Source: Verrucomicrobiales bacterium
GTDB lineage: Bacteria; Verrucomicrobiota; Verrucomicrobiia; Verrucomicrobiales; DEV007
NCBI GenBank assembly: GCA_029233965.1
Contig: JARGOP010000024.1
Coordinates: 7,147 to 61,621 of the forward strand
DNA: 54,475 nt
Direction: 5' to 3'
The notes beneath the pieces were generated by a model that was not told where the DNA came from, did not search any database, and was given only the letters and a program-made list of their open reading frames with translations. The translations under genes and the position numbers were made by a program. Below are positions 1 through 8,684 of this stretch, piece after piece (the first letter of the stretch is position 1; each line of letters opens with the position of its first letter).

Positions 1-1822
1 GCGAGGTGCCGCCCACGGAGTAGAGAAAGGAGAGCGTCTGGAGCGTCTTGCCGAGTCCCATGTCATCGGCGAGGATCCCGCCCATGCTCTGCGAGGCGAG
101 GCCCTGCATCCACTCGAGTCCCTCCCGCTGGTAGGGCCGGAGGGTGCTGCTCAGTTCCCCGGAAAGGTCGTAAAATTCGATCCCTCCCTCAGTGGTTTGC
201 CAGGGGACCGCGCCCGTGGTTTGAAAGGCGAAGTCCTTTGCCGTTTCCTGCAGGTAACCGGCTTGGGACCGGCCGATGCGGTAAACGCCGGGCTGAAGTT
301 GCTCGGGTTCACAGTCGCTGATAATCTCGCCATAATGCTCGGCGACGTTTGTGTTCAGTACTGCGATTTTTCCGTTCGCCAGTTTCCTGCTCGTCTGGCC
401 CATCTGGAGGAGCCGTTCGATTTCCCGGCGGGGAATCGTTTCGCCGGAATCGGTTCCGAAGCCCACTTCCATCGCGAACCAGTCGGTGCCGCTGCTCCGG
501 AAATCGAGTCGTGTCTCGATCGGTTCGACCTGGCTGAGGGCGTGGTCGAAGCGTTCGCCGGTTCTCATTTGCCAGGAGGGCTCGACCGTCGTGTATCCGT
601 GACCGAGGAATTGCAAAATCGCGGCCTTGTCTTTGAGGATCCAGCGGCCCTCCGTTCCGCGGCGGGTGAATCCGGCGTCCTCCAGATCACGAATCGATCT
701 GGACTCAGTGACCAGGTCCGAGACTCGCAATTTGCCGCCGGACTCGACCACGGCGGGGCGATTCGAAGCGGCGGGGATGACTTCACTCCCGTAAATGAAA
801 CTGAGGTCGGCATCGAGGTGATTGAGAGATCCTTCCAGTTCGAGTTTGACCTCCGCCTTCGGTCGAATGATCTCGACGGCCTCTGTTTCGAAATGATTCT
901 GTAAGGCGGAGAAGGCCACCGCAAAGTCGGCGGGATCAATCGTCAGTCCGCCCACCATGACCGCCTGCCAGCGGCTTTCCATTCCCGGAGCGACGGGCTG
1001 GATGAGGTCCTCCTCCGTCATTGCCCAGACCCCCCGCGAGGAAATCAGGGGCAGGACATCACCGGGCCAGTCGACTTTGAAATTCAGTCCTTTCCCCCGG
1101 CGAATCGCGGGACGGTAGGGGCGGTAGGAAAGGCGAAGGGGTGTTTTTTTCCCCAGCGTGATGCCGCTGTGGCCCGGGATCGTGGAAAAGATTCGGGCGA
1201 GATGATCAGTCGAGAGAGACAGCATCCCTGGGACCGTTTCGGGGGAAATCTGCTGAAGGACCCGGAAGAGGGCGGCGTCCGAGGGATCGAGGAAGAGACG
1301 GGTCGACGCCTTGACCGAGGAAAGCAGCTGCCGTCGACCTTCGATCTCAACTTCGATTCCGGTGGAGACCCGGCCTTTGTACCAGGCATCGGCGAGATTC
1401 GGAGCGAGAACGAGATGGACGCGGGCCGCTTCGGCGGCTTCATCCGGGATGTCGGTGAAGGCGGGCCAGTCCGGGCTCAGGGGGATCGCTTTTTCCTTTG
1501 CTTCGGTGGTCTCATTCTTTGCGGGGGCTTTCTCCGTCGGCTCGAGAAACTCCAGACCGACGGCGAGGGCGTGAGCGCAGATGATCCCGTCGCGCCGGGT
1601 CCGGAAGCAGGGGCAGTGATTCACGACGTCGATGCGCGACTGAATCTCCATCCGGACTTTCATCGTTTTCTCCCCGGCCCGGACGAAGCCTTCGAGCATC
1701 CCGTTCTCATAGCGGGCTTCCGAGACCCGTCCCCCGGCATGAAGGGAGCGCGCCTCCTTCATTTCCTTCCACCCACCGGTGTCGGAGAGAAATTTTCGGC
1801 TGAGTTCAACGGGGTGGGGCAT
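1..1822 (-). CDS. SWIM zinc-finger SNF2-type helicase, 5' part (truncated by window edge)
   Basis: The minus-strand frame is open from ATG at 1822 to the window edge, giving 607 visible residues with no stop. Near the N-terminus a SWIM zinc finger is visible (C70-x-C72, then C82-x-H84). At the far end is the start of a Swi2/Snf2 ATPase: ADDMGLGKT at about residues 585-593 is motif I (Walker A). The rest of the ATPase lies outside the window. About 500 residues between the two are less recognisable, as is usual for bacterial SWIM-SNF2 proteins. Such proteins are DNA translocases (COG0553 type) presumed to remodel nucleic acid-protein complexes; the exact substrate is unknown. The start was chosen because translation upstream of 1822 leads quickly out of frame and the SWIM domain sits at the expected distance. 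Divergent from the DinB-like gene. Confidence 0.85.
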   Translation of the reverse strand, partial: MPHPVELSRKFLSDTGGWKEMKEARSLHAGGRVSEARYENGMLEGFVRAGEKTMKVRMEIQSRIDVVNHCPCFRTRRDGIICAHALAVGLEFLEPTEKAPAKNETTEAKEKAIPLSPDWPAFTDIPDEAAEAARVHLVLAPNLADAWYKGRVSTGIEVEIEGRRQLLSSVKASTRLFLDPSDAALFRVLQQISPETVPGMLSLSTDHLARIFSTIPGHSGITLGKKTPLRLSYRPYRPAIRRGKGLNFKVDWPGDVLPLISSRGVWAMTEEDLIQPVAPGMESRWQAVMVGGLTIDPADFAVAFSALQNHFETEAVEIIRPKAEVKLELEGSLNHLDADLSFIYGSEVIPAASNRPAVVESGGKLRVSDLVTESRSIRDLEDAGFTRRGTEGRWILKDKAAILQFLGHGYTTVEPSWQMRTGERFDHALSQVEPIETRLDFRSSGTDWFAMEVGFGTDSGETIPRREIERLLQMGQTSRKLANGKIAVLNTNVAEHYGEIISDCEPEQLQPGVYRIGRSQAGYLQETAKDFAFQTTGAVPWQTTEGGIEFYDLSGELSSTLRPYQREGLEWMQGLASQSMGGILADDMGLGKTLQTLSFLYSVGGTS

Positions 1823-1935
1823 GGAAGGGCAGCACCTTGATCGGGTTGCCGCTTTCGTTCAACCCTGTTTTATGCTTTCCTGACGCGTTCCCGTTCCGGC
1901 GCTCACCGGGATTCATCCACTGGAAAGGTTGCGAC

Positions 1936-2484
1936 ATGTCATTGGTCCGAAAACTGATCTCTCTGAAGTTCTCTCTGACGCCCCGCACCGGAGCCGACCG
2001 CCTCATCCGTCGGGAAGCGGATCGAACCATGAGACTTTGCCGGGACCTCGGGGAGGCCGGTTGCGCCCGGTCCGTAACCGTGCCCGCGATGATCGGGATT
2101 GATGAGGAGATGCGCAGCTGGTCCCTGTTTCAGATTCTTGAGCACAACACGATTGTAAATCGGAGAATTTCCGCCCAGGTTCTCTTCGCTGCCGGAGAGG
2201 GACCGGAGCCGGATCCTGATTTCGACGTGAAGCATGATGTGATGCCGACCGAAACCGCCGGTCCGGAGCAAATGACTGATTTTGAAAAGTCGGTGGAAAG
2301 GCACTTGGAGCTCGTCTCCGCCCTCACGCATCTCCGGGGGGGACCGCTGGCGGATCATCCGGTCTTCGGGCCCTTTGACGGGCACAAGTGGCATTGCATG
2401 TTGGGGGTTCACCTTCTCCTGCATCGTCGACAGGCGGAAGCCGTCGCCGAAATCGTGCGGACGGAGGCGAACCGGGACTTGTGA
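1936..2484 (+). CDS. DinB/DUF1569-like four-helix protein
   Basis: 182-residue protein. Histidines that fit the metal site of the DinB/YfiT fold are visible: ILEHN in the middle, and near the C-terminus HPVFGPFDGHKW followed by GVHLLLHRRQ. The HPxFG...W...H..HH..Q pattern is typical of DUF1569/DinB_2 proteins. Members are putative metal-dependent, thiol-transferase-like or stress proteins; no substrate can be inferred. The open frame extends upstream to 1837, but the ATG at 1936 (MSLVRKL) gives the family-like length and avoids an unlikely N-terminal tail. It stands alone between the divergent helicase gene and a tRNA. Confidence 0.7.
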   Translation: MSLVRKLISLKFSLTPRTGADRLIRREADRTMRLCRDLGEAGCARSVTVPAMIGIDEEMRSWSLFQILEHNTIVNRRISAQVLFAAGEGPEPDPDFDVKHDVMPTETAGPEQMTDFEKSVERHLELVSALTHLRGGPLADHPVFGPFDGHKWHCMLGVHLLLHRRQAEAVAEIVRTEANRDL

Positions 2485-2520
2485 ATTTCAGCGTCCGGTG
2501 TCAATTTGAAGCCTGTTCTT

Positions 2521-2602
2521 GCCGGGATGGTGAAATTGGTAGACACGCTTGACTTAGGATCAAGTGCCGCAAGGTGTGCAGGTTCGAGTCCTGTTCCCGG
2601 TA
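2521..2602 (+). tRNA. tRNA-Leu (anticodon UAG)
   Basis: A class II tRNA folds well. The acceptor stem GCCGGGA pairs with TCCCGGT (first pair G-U, as in some bacterial tRNA-Leu), then discriminator A. The D arm contains GGTGAAATTGGTAGACAC, the anticodon stem CTTGA/TCAAG encloses a CTTAGGA loop (anticodon TAG, reading CUA/CUG), a variable arm of about 14 nt follows, and the T arm contains GGTTCGAGTCC. CCA is not encoded. It appears to be a single-gene unit; no clear terminator follows, only AT-rich sequence. Confidence 0.95.
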
Positions 2603-2664
2603 TTTTTCAAATGGCTTCAAATTCCCTTTGATATAAAAGTTATGAAAATTATATTAACGGACTC

Positions 2665-3069
2665 ATGAAACATCATGTTTCCGCTATCCATCGCCAGCGT
2701 GGCTTTATTTCGGGCAAGTTTTCGTTCCTTTGTATTATCCTCGCGATTGGTTTCGTGGTGAAGAGGGAATGGCCAACGACACCAAAAGTCATGGGGCAGA
2801 GTTCGACTTCCCTGCAGGCTGAATTGGGTCAGCCGGTCCATAAGGAGCAGATTCCGCGACCGAGTTGAGGTAAGTTCTCAAAGGGGACCGGTCCGGTTCT
2901 CGATCTTTGGACTTATGTTCACCGCGATGGTAACAAGGGGCGCGTTACCTTCGTGGTTCTTGATGGCGGCAGAGTCGTCGACGTGCAGAAGCAAACGATT
3001 CCGGCGGGTGCGGGGAATCTTGAGATCGGTGGAAAAACCGTCGATCTCGGTTCCTGCGCGAGTTTGTAA
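2665..3069 (+). pseudogene. Small membrane-anchored protein gene interrupted by in-frame TGA
   Basis: The frame opens at ATG 2665 and runs 67 codons to TGA 2866-2868, then continues in the same frame for another 66 codons to TAA 3067-3069. The first part has a basic N-terminus and one membrane segment (about residues 15-34, GKFSFLCIILAIGFVV). The second part reads like a compact extracellular beta-rich domain (LWTYVHRDGNKGRVTFVVLD...), with GC-rich codon use like neighbouring genes. Together they would make a secreted or membrane-anchored protein of about 134 residues. No family is recognised. The simplest explanation is a nonsense mutation or a base error. Selenocysteine readthrough is possible but unproven. 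TGA is used as an ordinary stop elsewhere here (for example queF and the UvrD-like helicase), so a general code change is excluded. Confidence 0.5.
2883..2901 (+). other. Hairpin just after the in-frame TGA (SECIS-like, weak)
   Basis: GGGGACC (2883-2889) can pair with GGTTCTC (2895-2901) through 7 pairs, two of them G-U, leaving the 5-nt loop GGTCC. The loop starts 22 nt after the TGA at 2866-2868. Bacterial SECIS elements lie in this distance range and need G at the start of the apical loop. Such a short hairpin also arises readily by chance in GC-rich DNA, so this is only a candidate. Confidence 0.2.
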
Positions 3070-3107
3070 CGGAACGTTCCAGGTTCCGAATAGGTTGGAC
3101 GGAGAGC

Positions 3108-3155
3108 GAGGAACGTTCTTCTACGGGGAGTTCCATAGAACGAAGATCGTTCCTC
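3108..3155 (+). promoter_or_regulatory. Hairpin in the lysA leader
   Basis: GAGGAACG (3108-3115) pairs with CGTTCCTC (3148-3155). After one T-T mismatch the stem continues with TCTTC (3117-3121) against GAAGA (3142-3146), enclosing a 20-nt loop. A 10-bp palindrome GGAACGTTCC lies just upstream at 3071-3080, and the core GAACGTTC recurs at 3111-3118. The stem ends 39 nt before the lysA start. It could be an operator cluster or an mRNA leader structure. It does not resemble the lysine riboswitch, and there is no U-tract for a terminator. Confidence 0.35.
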
Positions 3156-3194
3156 CACCTTGCCACCGCGATTTTCCCGTCTATCTTCGCGGCC

Positions 3195-4484
3195 ATGCAT
3201 TCCTTTCACTATGAGAACGGCGCGCTCCACTGCGAAGGCGTCGATTTGAACTCCCTTGCCGACGAGCACGGGACTCCGCTCTATGTTTACAGCAAAGCGA
3301 CCATTCTCGATCATTATCGTCGCCTTTCCGCAGGCATGAGCGAGCTCGACTGCCAGATTTGCTACGCGACGAAGGCGAACTCCAATCTCGCCGTTCTCAA
3401 CCTCCTCGCAAAAGAGGGCGCCGGATTTGACGTTGTTTCCGGAGGAGAGATTTTCCGCGTCGAAAAGGCGGGTGGCAATCCCGGCAGGTGCACCTTCGCC
3501 GGGGTCGGCAAGACCCGTGCCGAAATCGAGCTGGGACTTGAGAAGGGCATCTACTCGTTCAATGCCGAGAGCGAAGCGGAAGTGGCCTTCATCAATGAGG
3601 TCGCCGGGGATATGGGCAAAATCGCGCCGATCGCCCTGCGGGTGAATCCCAATGTGGACGCGAAGACTCACAAGTATATCTCGACGGGCAAGAGCGAGAA
3701 TAAGTTCGGGATCGATTTTTCAGTCATCGGCGAAGCCTATGAGCGGGCGGCGGCGCTGCCGAATATTAAGATTCGCGGTCTCCAGATGCACATCGGATCC
3801 CAGCTTACATCGGTGAAGCCCTTCGTCGAGGCGGTTGAGAAAGTGCGTCCGTTTGTGGAGTCGCTGAAGGAAAAATACGGCATCGAATTTTTCAGCATCG
3901 GTGGCGGGATCGGAATCGTTTATGAGGACACTCTCGCGAGCGGAAGTGGCCAGTGGTGGGACGCAAAGGAGGAAAAGCCGCTCACGATCGAGGAATATGC
4001 CTCGCAGCTGGTTCCCCTCCTGAAGCCGCTCGGGCTCAAGATCATCCTTGAGCCGGGCCGTTTCATGGTCGGCAATGCCGGAGTTCTCCTGACGGAGGTG
4101 CTTTACGAAAAGCGTGGCTCAGCGAAGACTTTTCAGATCATTGACGCGGCGATGAATGACCTCATTCGCCCTGCGCTCTACGAAGGCCATCATGATATCG
4201 TCCCTCTCACTGAGCCGGGCGGCGACGACAACGAAGTTGTCGATATCGTGGGACCGGTTTGCGAAAGCGGTGACTTCTTTGCCCAGAATCGAGAGCTCCC
4301 TGCCCTGGCGCAGGGAGACAGGATCGCCCTGCTCAGTGCCGGCGCCTATGGTTTTGTTATGGCCTCGAACTACAACTCACGCCCGCTTCCGGCCGAGATT
4401 CTTGTCGATGGCGATGAGGCGCACGTGATTCGCCGGCGTCAGACGATGGACGACCTCGTTGCAGGGGAAGTCATCCCCGGGTGA
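3195..4484 (+). CDS. lysA: Diaminopimelate decarboxylase
   Basis: Catalyses the last step of lysine synthesis, meso-diaminopimelate to L-lysine plus CO2, in the cytosol with PLP. The 429-residue length is normal. The PLP lysine is K60 in CYATKANSN, followed by the alanine-racemase-like barrel (GFDVVSGGE, the glycine-rich GGGIG phosphate site, EPGRF). The C-terminal GPVCESGDFF motif carries the active-site Cys supplied across the dimer. The enzyme draws on the same diaminopimelate pool used for peptidoglycan, matching the PBP and alanine racemase genes nearby. Monocistronic by layout, with a hairpin in its leader. Convergent with the DUF4126 gene 36 bp away. Confidence 0.95.
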   Translation: MHSFHYENGALHCEGVDLNSLADEHGTPLYVYSKATILDHYRRLSAGMSELDCQICYATKANSNLAVLNLLAKEGAGFDVVSGGEIFRVEKAGGNPGRCTFAGVGKTRAEIELGLEKGIYSFNAESEAEVAFINEVAGDMGKIAPIALRVNPNVDAKTHKYISTGKSENKFGIDFSVIGEAYERAAALPNIKIRGLQMHIGSQLTSVKPFVEAVEKVRPFVESLKEKYGIEFFSIGGGIGIVYEDTLASGSGQWWDAKEEKPLTIEEYASQLVPLLKPLGLKIILEPGRFMVGNAGVLLTEVLYEKRGSAKTFQIIDAAMNDLIRPALYEGHHDIVPLTEPGGDDNEVVDIVGPVCESGDFFAQNRELPALAQGDRIALLSAGAYGFVMASNYNSRPLPAEILVDGDEAHVIRRRQTMDDLVAGEVIPG

Positions 4485-4520
4485 CGGGGAAGAGGGGTTT
4501 TCGATTCGTGATTTGGAACC

Positions 4521-5609
4521 TCAAGCCAGCATGACCCGCTCGCTTGGCATCCTCGTGATGTTCCGGTTCCGAATCGCCTTGAGGCTGTCGACGATGCGAT
4601 TCGCCATCTCACGATGACCGGAGGGAAGGCGGAGGATGAGCTTCCGGCTTCCCGTCATGTCGTAGAGGACAATATCTTCGCTGAAAAGCCGGGACTCCTG
4701 CGTGATTTCAAGGCCGTCGAGATTCAGATAGGTGTAGTAGTTTCTGAAGAAGCGCTTTCCGACAAAGTGGAGTGATCCTGGAGAATCGGCCTCCGCAATG
4801 AGGCGGCCAAAGGTCATGGGGACGAAGCCGGGCATGAGTTTCGCCTTTCCGACGAGCACCTTCGCGGACCAGACCGGATCCGGCTGACGCCCGCCAATGA
4901 CGGCTCCGAGCATCTGATTCTCCGATGAGGAAAGTCCCGAGTTCAAGAGTCGTTCTTCATTCGGCGGCGAAACGAGGGCCGAGAGTTTGCTGCTCACGAG
5001 CCAGATGAAGGCCTTGATGCGGCGGAAAAGTTTCGGGGTGAGCCAGGCGCTGATGCCGAGGAAGACAAGGCAGAAGCCGGCGGCGAGAAGTGGATTGACG
5101 CTGAGGAGAGCAAGGCCCCCCAGCACCGCGAGATCCTCTGTGACACTGGCGGCGACGTTTGAAAAGGGTTCCGGCGAAGCATTGATCGCGAGGCGGGTCC
5201 CGGATTTGAAACCGTGAGCCATCATCGTGGTACCGCCGGCGAGAAGGGCAATGATCACTTCGAAAGCCGGCTCAGTCGGCCCGAGCGTATGGATCGCGAG
5301 GAGCGAGCCACCGACAGGGCGGACGAGGGTGTGCACGGTATCCCAGAGCGAATCCACCCAGGGAATCTTATCGGAGAAGAATTCCATGCAGAAAAAGATC
5401 CCGGCGACGGTGACGACAGCAGGATCTCCGAGGACCATCAGGTCAGGATAGGTGGCCGAGACATCGACCCAGCCCTGGTTGATGGCGAGGCCGGTCACGA
5501 GGACGACAAGATAGAGATTCAGGCCTGCCAGGGTGGCGAAGCCGAGAGCAACGGCGAGTGTTTCGAGAACTTCCATGATACTTGAGAGGTCGGATTGAGA
5601 CGATGACAT
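4521..5609 (-). CDS. DUF4126-family membrane protein
   Basis: 362 residues. The N-terminal half is strongly hydrophobic with several membrane segments (ETLAVALGFATLAGLNLYLVVLV, VVTVAGIFFCMEF, a LAVLGGLALLSVNPLLAAGFCLVFLGI stretch) and contains the DUF4126-type sequence DKIPWVDSLWDTVHTLVRPVGG. The C-terminal 130 residues are soluble and look like a small PH/GRAM-like beta domain (YTYLNLDGLEIT, LILRLPSGHREMANRIVDSL); that reading is inferred. No enzymatic role is known. The start could also be residue 12 (position 5576), which begins directly before the first membrane segment. Divergent from the CxxCH protein gene. Confidence 0.7.
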   Translation of the reverse strand: MSSSQSDLSSIMEVLETLAVALGFATLAGLNLYLVVLVTGLAINQGWVDVSATYPDLMVLGDPAVVTVAGIFFCMEFFSDKIPWVDSLWDTVHTLVRPVGGSLLAIHTLGPTEPAFEVIIALLAGGTTMMAHGFKSGTRLAINASPEPFSNVAASVTEDLAVLGGLALLSVNPLLAAGFCLVFLGISAWLTPKLFRRIKAFIWLVSSKLSALVSPPNEERLLNSGLSSSENQMLGAVIGGRQPDPVWSAKVLVGKAKLMPGFVPMTFGRLIAEADSPGSLHFVGKRFFRNYYTYLNLDGLEITQESRLFSEDIVLYDMTGSRKLILRLPSGHREMANRIVDSLKAIRNRNITRMPSERVMLA

Positions 5610-5771
5610 GAGACTACGAGACCGCCTTTCTACCCATTACAAACGGGTGAGGGCTTTGTAATCGCAGACAAAAGTTCGACGAATGTAGTCCGCAGGAAAT
5701 GCATAGGAGGTCGCAATGGGGGCGTGGCGGAATCGTCGAAATCGTTGAGGGTAAGCGACTGGTGTCTCATC

Positions 5772-7076
5772 ATGAGTCGTTTTTTCTTCGTTTCTCTGTT
5801 TCTTGCTTCGATTTCTCCGGCCACTCTTCCGGGCTTTGAGCCCTTGTATGAGCGTGCCCCGATTCATTACAACGAGACCGAAGAAGACACGATCTTAATC
5901 CGGCTCATCGCCTCGGCCGAACCGGGCGGTCCTCTTGCGACCGGAACGGACCGGGAGATTCTGGAGCAATTGCTGAAGGCGCTGGAGGTGCCGATTGAGT
6001 CTCAGGTTCTCGTCTTTTCCAAGACAAGTGCGCAGAACAGCCGGATCTCGCCGCGGACTCCGCGGGCGATCTATTTCTCGGACAATGCCTACGTCGGTTG
6101 GGTGCAGGGAGGAGAGATCGAGGTGGCCACCTTCGATGAAAAGCCGGGGATGGTTTTTCATTTGGTGGAAATGACAAGCCGCGAGGGGAATCAGCCTCCC
6201 AAACTGGCGCGGGAACGCTCCTGTTTGAATTGCCATGCCGGCTCAGCGAATCAGAATTTACCCGGCTTGATGGTTCGTTCCGTGTATGCCGACGAGACCG
6301 GACAGCCTCTTTTTCAGGCGGGAACCTTTCACACGAGGCAGGACAGTCCCATCGAAGAACGCTGGGGCGGCTGGTATGTGACCGGCGCGGTGGATCACAG
6401 CGGCCACCTCGGGAACCGTCTCTCGAAAGGGGACCGCGCCGGAAACGAAGTGACCGTTCACCCCATTTCGGAAGCCGCTTTGACGACGCTCGATGAAGTG
6501 GTCAATACAGAGCCTTATCTGCATGGAGGCCAGAGTGATGTTGTCGCGCTGATGATGCTGGAACACCAGGTGGGGGTTCACAACGCCCTCATCGAAGCCA
6601 ACCTCACAACGCAGACAACGCTGCATCGTCACGTCGAGATGCAAAAGGCGTTCGGGGAGCCAATTGACGGCCCGCTCTCGGACACCAACACGAGGGTCCT
6701 CGCCAACGTCGCCGAACGAGTCCTCAAAGAGATGCTCTACGTCGATGAGTTTGTTCTCCCCGGCGGAGTGGAGGGAAGTGAGGCTTTCCAAAAGGCGTTT
6801 CAGCGAAACGAGAGGAAATACGGCACCGGTCGTTCGCTGAAGGATTTCCGTCTCTACGAGCGGCTCATGAAATACCGCTGCAGTCATCTCATTTATTGTG
6901 ATGCTTTCGATCAGCTTCCTGACGAGATCCGGACGATCATTCTGGAGCAGCTTCACGGGATCCTGACCGAACCGTCCTCGTATCCGGAATTCAGTCATCT
7001 CAGCAGTTCGGAGCGGGAGCACATCCTTGAAATCGTTTCGGAAACACTGCCCCGGCTTTCTTCTTCATGGAAGTAG
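5772..7076 (+). CDS. Secreted CxxCH (single-heme c-type) protein of unknown function
   Basis: 434 residues from ATG 5772, chosen because MSRFFFVSLFLASISPATL is a signal peptide; the frame extends 48 nt further upstream but would spoil it. One c-type heme motif, C151-L-N-C154-H155, is present. N-terminal to it is a conserved-looking stretch (PRAIYFSDNAYVGWVQGG) that I associate with planctomycete and verrucomicrobial heme proteins of unknown role. The C-terminal 250 residues are mainly helical with several histidines (LEHQVGVHNALI, TLHRHVEMQ), which may ligate metal. Predicted periplasmic. It precedes the sulfatase gene by 147 bp on the same strand. The heme call rests on the motif alone. Confidence 0.65.
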   Translation: MSRFFFVSLFLASISPATLPGFEPLYERAPIHYNETEEDTILIRLIASAEPGGPLATGTDREILEQLLKALEVPIESQVLVFSKTSAQNSRISPRTPRAIYFSDNAYVGWVQGGEIEVATFDEKPGMVFHLVEMTSREGNQPPKLARERSCLNCHAGSANQNLPGLMVRSVYADETGQPLFQAGTFHTRQDSPIEERWGGWYVTGAVDHSGHLGNRLSKGDRAGNEVTVHPISEAALTTLDEVVNTEPYLHGGQSDVVALMMLEHQVGVHNALIEANLTTQTTLHRHVEMQKAFGEPIDGPLSDTNTRVLANVAERVLKEMLYVDEFVLPGGVEGSEAFQKAFQRNERKYGTGRSLKDFRLYERLMKYRCSHLIYCDAFDQLPDEIRTIILEQLHGILTEPSSYPEFSHLSSSEREHILEIVSETLPRLSSSWK

Positions 7077-7223
7077 GCGTCCGGAAGATGCTTGAACGCA
7101 TCGGTACGAATGACGGAACCATGTTGTTGGGAGGATGCTTCCCGAAAGTCTGATGTCTGAAAAACACCAAAGAATGTCAGTTCGAAACAAGACATCTTCC
7201 CGGTATCGCGAGAAACTGAGTGT

Positions 7224-8651
7224 ATGAATCGAAGAACCCTCCTCCTCTTTTCGTTCCTTTGCTGTCTGATCTCCGCGCGTGCGGATGAGCTGCCAAACAT
7301 CATTTTCATCATCGCTGATGATCTCGGGTACGGAGAGCTGAGCGTTCAGAATCCTGACACGGACGTTCCGACTCCGCATATCGATTCGATTGCGACGAAT
7401 GGAGTGCGATTCACGGACGGGTATGTCTCGGCTCCTTTTTGTGCCGCTTCGAGGGCCGGACTCATCACGGGCCGGTATCAGACTCGGTTCGGATTTGAGT
7501 TCAATCCCATCGGTCCGCGCAATGAAGATCCGGACGCCGGGCTGCCGCCCAGAGAAGTTACTCTCGCCGATCTCCTTCGTGACAAAGCAGGTTACAGTAC
7601 CGCGATGATCGGGAAATGGCATCTTGGCGGAACCGCTCATTTCAATCCGATTCGACGGGGCTTTGACGAGTTCTACGGATTTCTCCACGAGGGACACTAC
7701 TTTCGCCCGCTCCCCTACGAAGGCATGACGACCTGGCTCCGGCGAAAAGTTCTGCCGGGAGGAAAGACCGGTCGCTGGACCTCCGATGACGGGACGCTCA
7801 TTTACTCAACGCACATGGGTGGCAATGAGCCGGACTACGACGCCGACAATCCCGTTTATCGAAACGGCCAACCGATCGACGAGCCGGAAAACCTCACCGA
7901 TGCGATCACTCGCGAGGCTGTCAGTTTCGTCCGGCGATGCGGCGATGAGCGTCCCTTTTTTCTCTATCTCGCCTACAATGCGGTGCACAGTCCGCTTCAG
8001 GGTGAGGCGGACTACATGGAAAAATATGCCGGGATCGATGACATTCAGCGTCGCATCTTTGCGGCGATGTTAGGGCATCTCGACGACGGGGTCGGTCGTC
8101 TTCTCGATGCCGTCAAAGCCGAGGGGATCCGGGAGAACACGATGATCGTTTTCCTGAGTGATAACGGCGGGCCGACCCGCGAACTCACGAGCAGCAACCT
8201 TCCGCTCAAGGGTGAAAAAGGGCGCCTCCATGAGGGAGGGATCCGCGTTCCCTTTCTCCTGCAGTACCCCGCGAAAGTGAAGGGCGGGCAGGTCTACGAA
8301 GAGCCGGTCTCTTCGCTCGATCTGTTTCCCACCAGTTTGGCGTTAGCCGGTTTGGAGCCCCCGACGCAGACGGACGGGGCCGATTTGATTCCGTATTTGA
8401 ACGGGGAAAAAACCGGTTCCCCTCACGAGTCACTTTACTGGCGCGTGGGAGATCGTGCCGCTTTGCGGAAAGGCGACTGGAAGATCGTCCGCGATCGGCA
8501 GCGCGGGCAGCCCGGACCGTGGGAACTCTACAATCTGCGGGAGGACATCGGAGAGGTGAACGATCTCGCGGGAGAGGAGGATGAGATTCTCGAAGAACTC
8601 GTCGAAGAGTGGGAGGAACTTGATCAAGAGATGATCGAGCCGGTGTTTTGA
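7224..8651 (+). CDS. Secreted type I sulfatase
   Basis: 475 residues with an N-terminal signal peptide (to about residue 20). The sulfatase metal motif ADDLGYGE is followed by the signature C73-A-A-S-R77, whose Cys is converted to formylglycine by a maturase not in this window. Other family features are GKWHLGG, FLYLAYNAVHSPLQ, LSDNGGP and the C-terminal WKIVRD/ELYNLREDIGEVNDLA segment, which suggests the arylsulfatase A / N-acetylgalactosamine-6-sulfatase group. It probably desulfates polysaccharides in the periplasm or outside the cell; the substrate is not deducible. Its stop codon overlaps one copy of a 9-bp direct repeat flanking the GxxExxY gene. Confidence 0.9.
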   Translation: MNRRTLLLFSFLCCLISARADELPNIIFIIADDLGYGELSVQNPDTDVPTPHIDSIATNGVRFTDGYVSAPFCAASRAGLITGRYQTRFGFEFNPIGPRNEDPDAGLPPREVTLADLLRDKAGYSTAMIGKWHLGGTAHFNPIRRGFDEFYGFLHEGHYFRPLPYEGMTTWLRRKVLPGGKTGRWTSDDGTLIYSTHMGGNEPDYDADNPVYRNGQPIDEPENLTDAITREAVSFVRRCGDERPFFLYLAYNAVHSPLQGEADYMEKYAGIDDIQRRIFAAMLGHLDDGVGRLLDAVKAEGIRENTMIVFLSDNGGPTRELTSSNLPLKGEKGRLHEGGIRVPFLLQYPAKVKGGQVYEEPVSSLDLFPTSLALAGLEPPTQTDGADLIPYLNGEKTGSPHESLYWRVGDRAALRKGDWKIVRDRQRGQPGPWELYNLREDIGEVNDLAGEEDEILEELVEEWEELDQEMIEPVF

Positions 8652-8658
8652 ATGGGCA
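8650..8658 (+). repeat. 9-bp direct repeat, left copy (GAATGGGCA)
   Basis: GAATGGGCA at 8650-8658 recurs at 9130-9138, bracketing the inverted-repeat-flanked GxxExxY gene. The left copy overlaps the sulfatase stop codon. The pair could be a target-site duplication, but the element ends next to the repeats do not match each other, so the interpretation is tentative. Confidence 0.35.
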
Positions 8659-8684
8659 GGTTGAAAGCCAGGTGATTGGTGGTC

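Noticed and set aside
2521-3194. Genomic island inserted at tRNA-Leu
   Set aside because: No integrase gene and no duplicate of the tRNA 3' end were found nearby; only the AT-rich downstream stretch hinted at it.
2915-3214. 99-codon open frame near the interrupted gene
   Set aside because: It is out of frame with the membrane-protein halves and Arg-rich; a shadow.
7120-7135. 16-nt match CATGTTGTTGGGAGGA between 7120-7135 and 40117-40132
   Set aside because: A single 16-nt match is within chance expectation for a window this long, and the flanks do not resemble each other.
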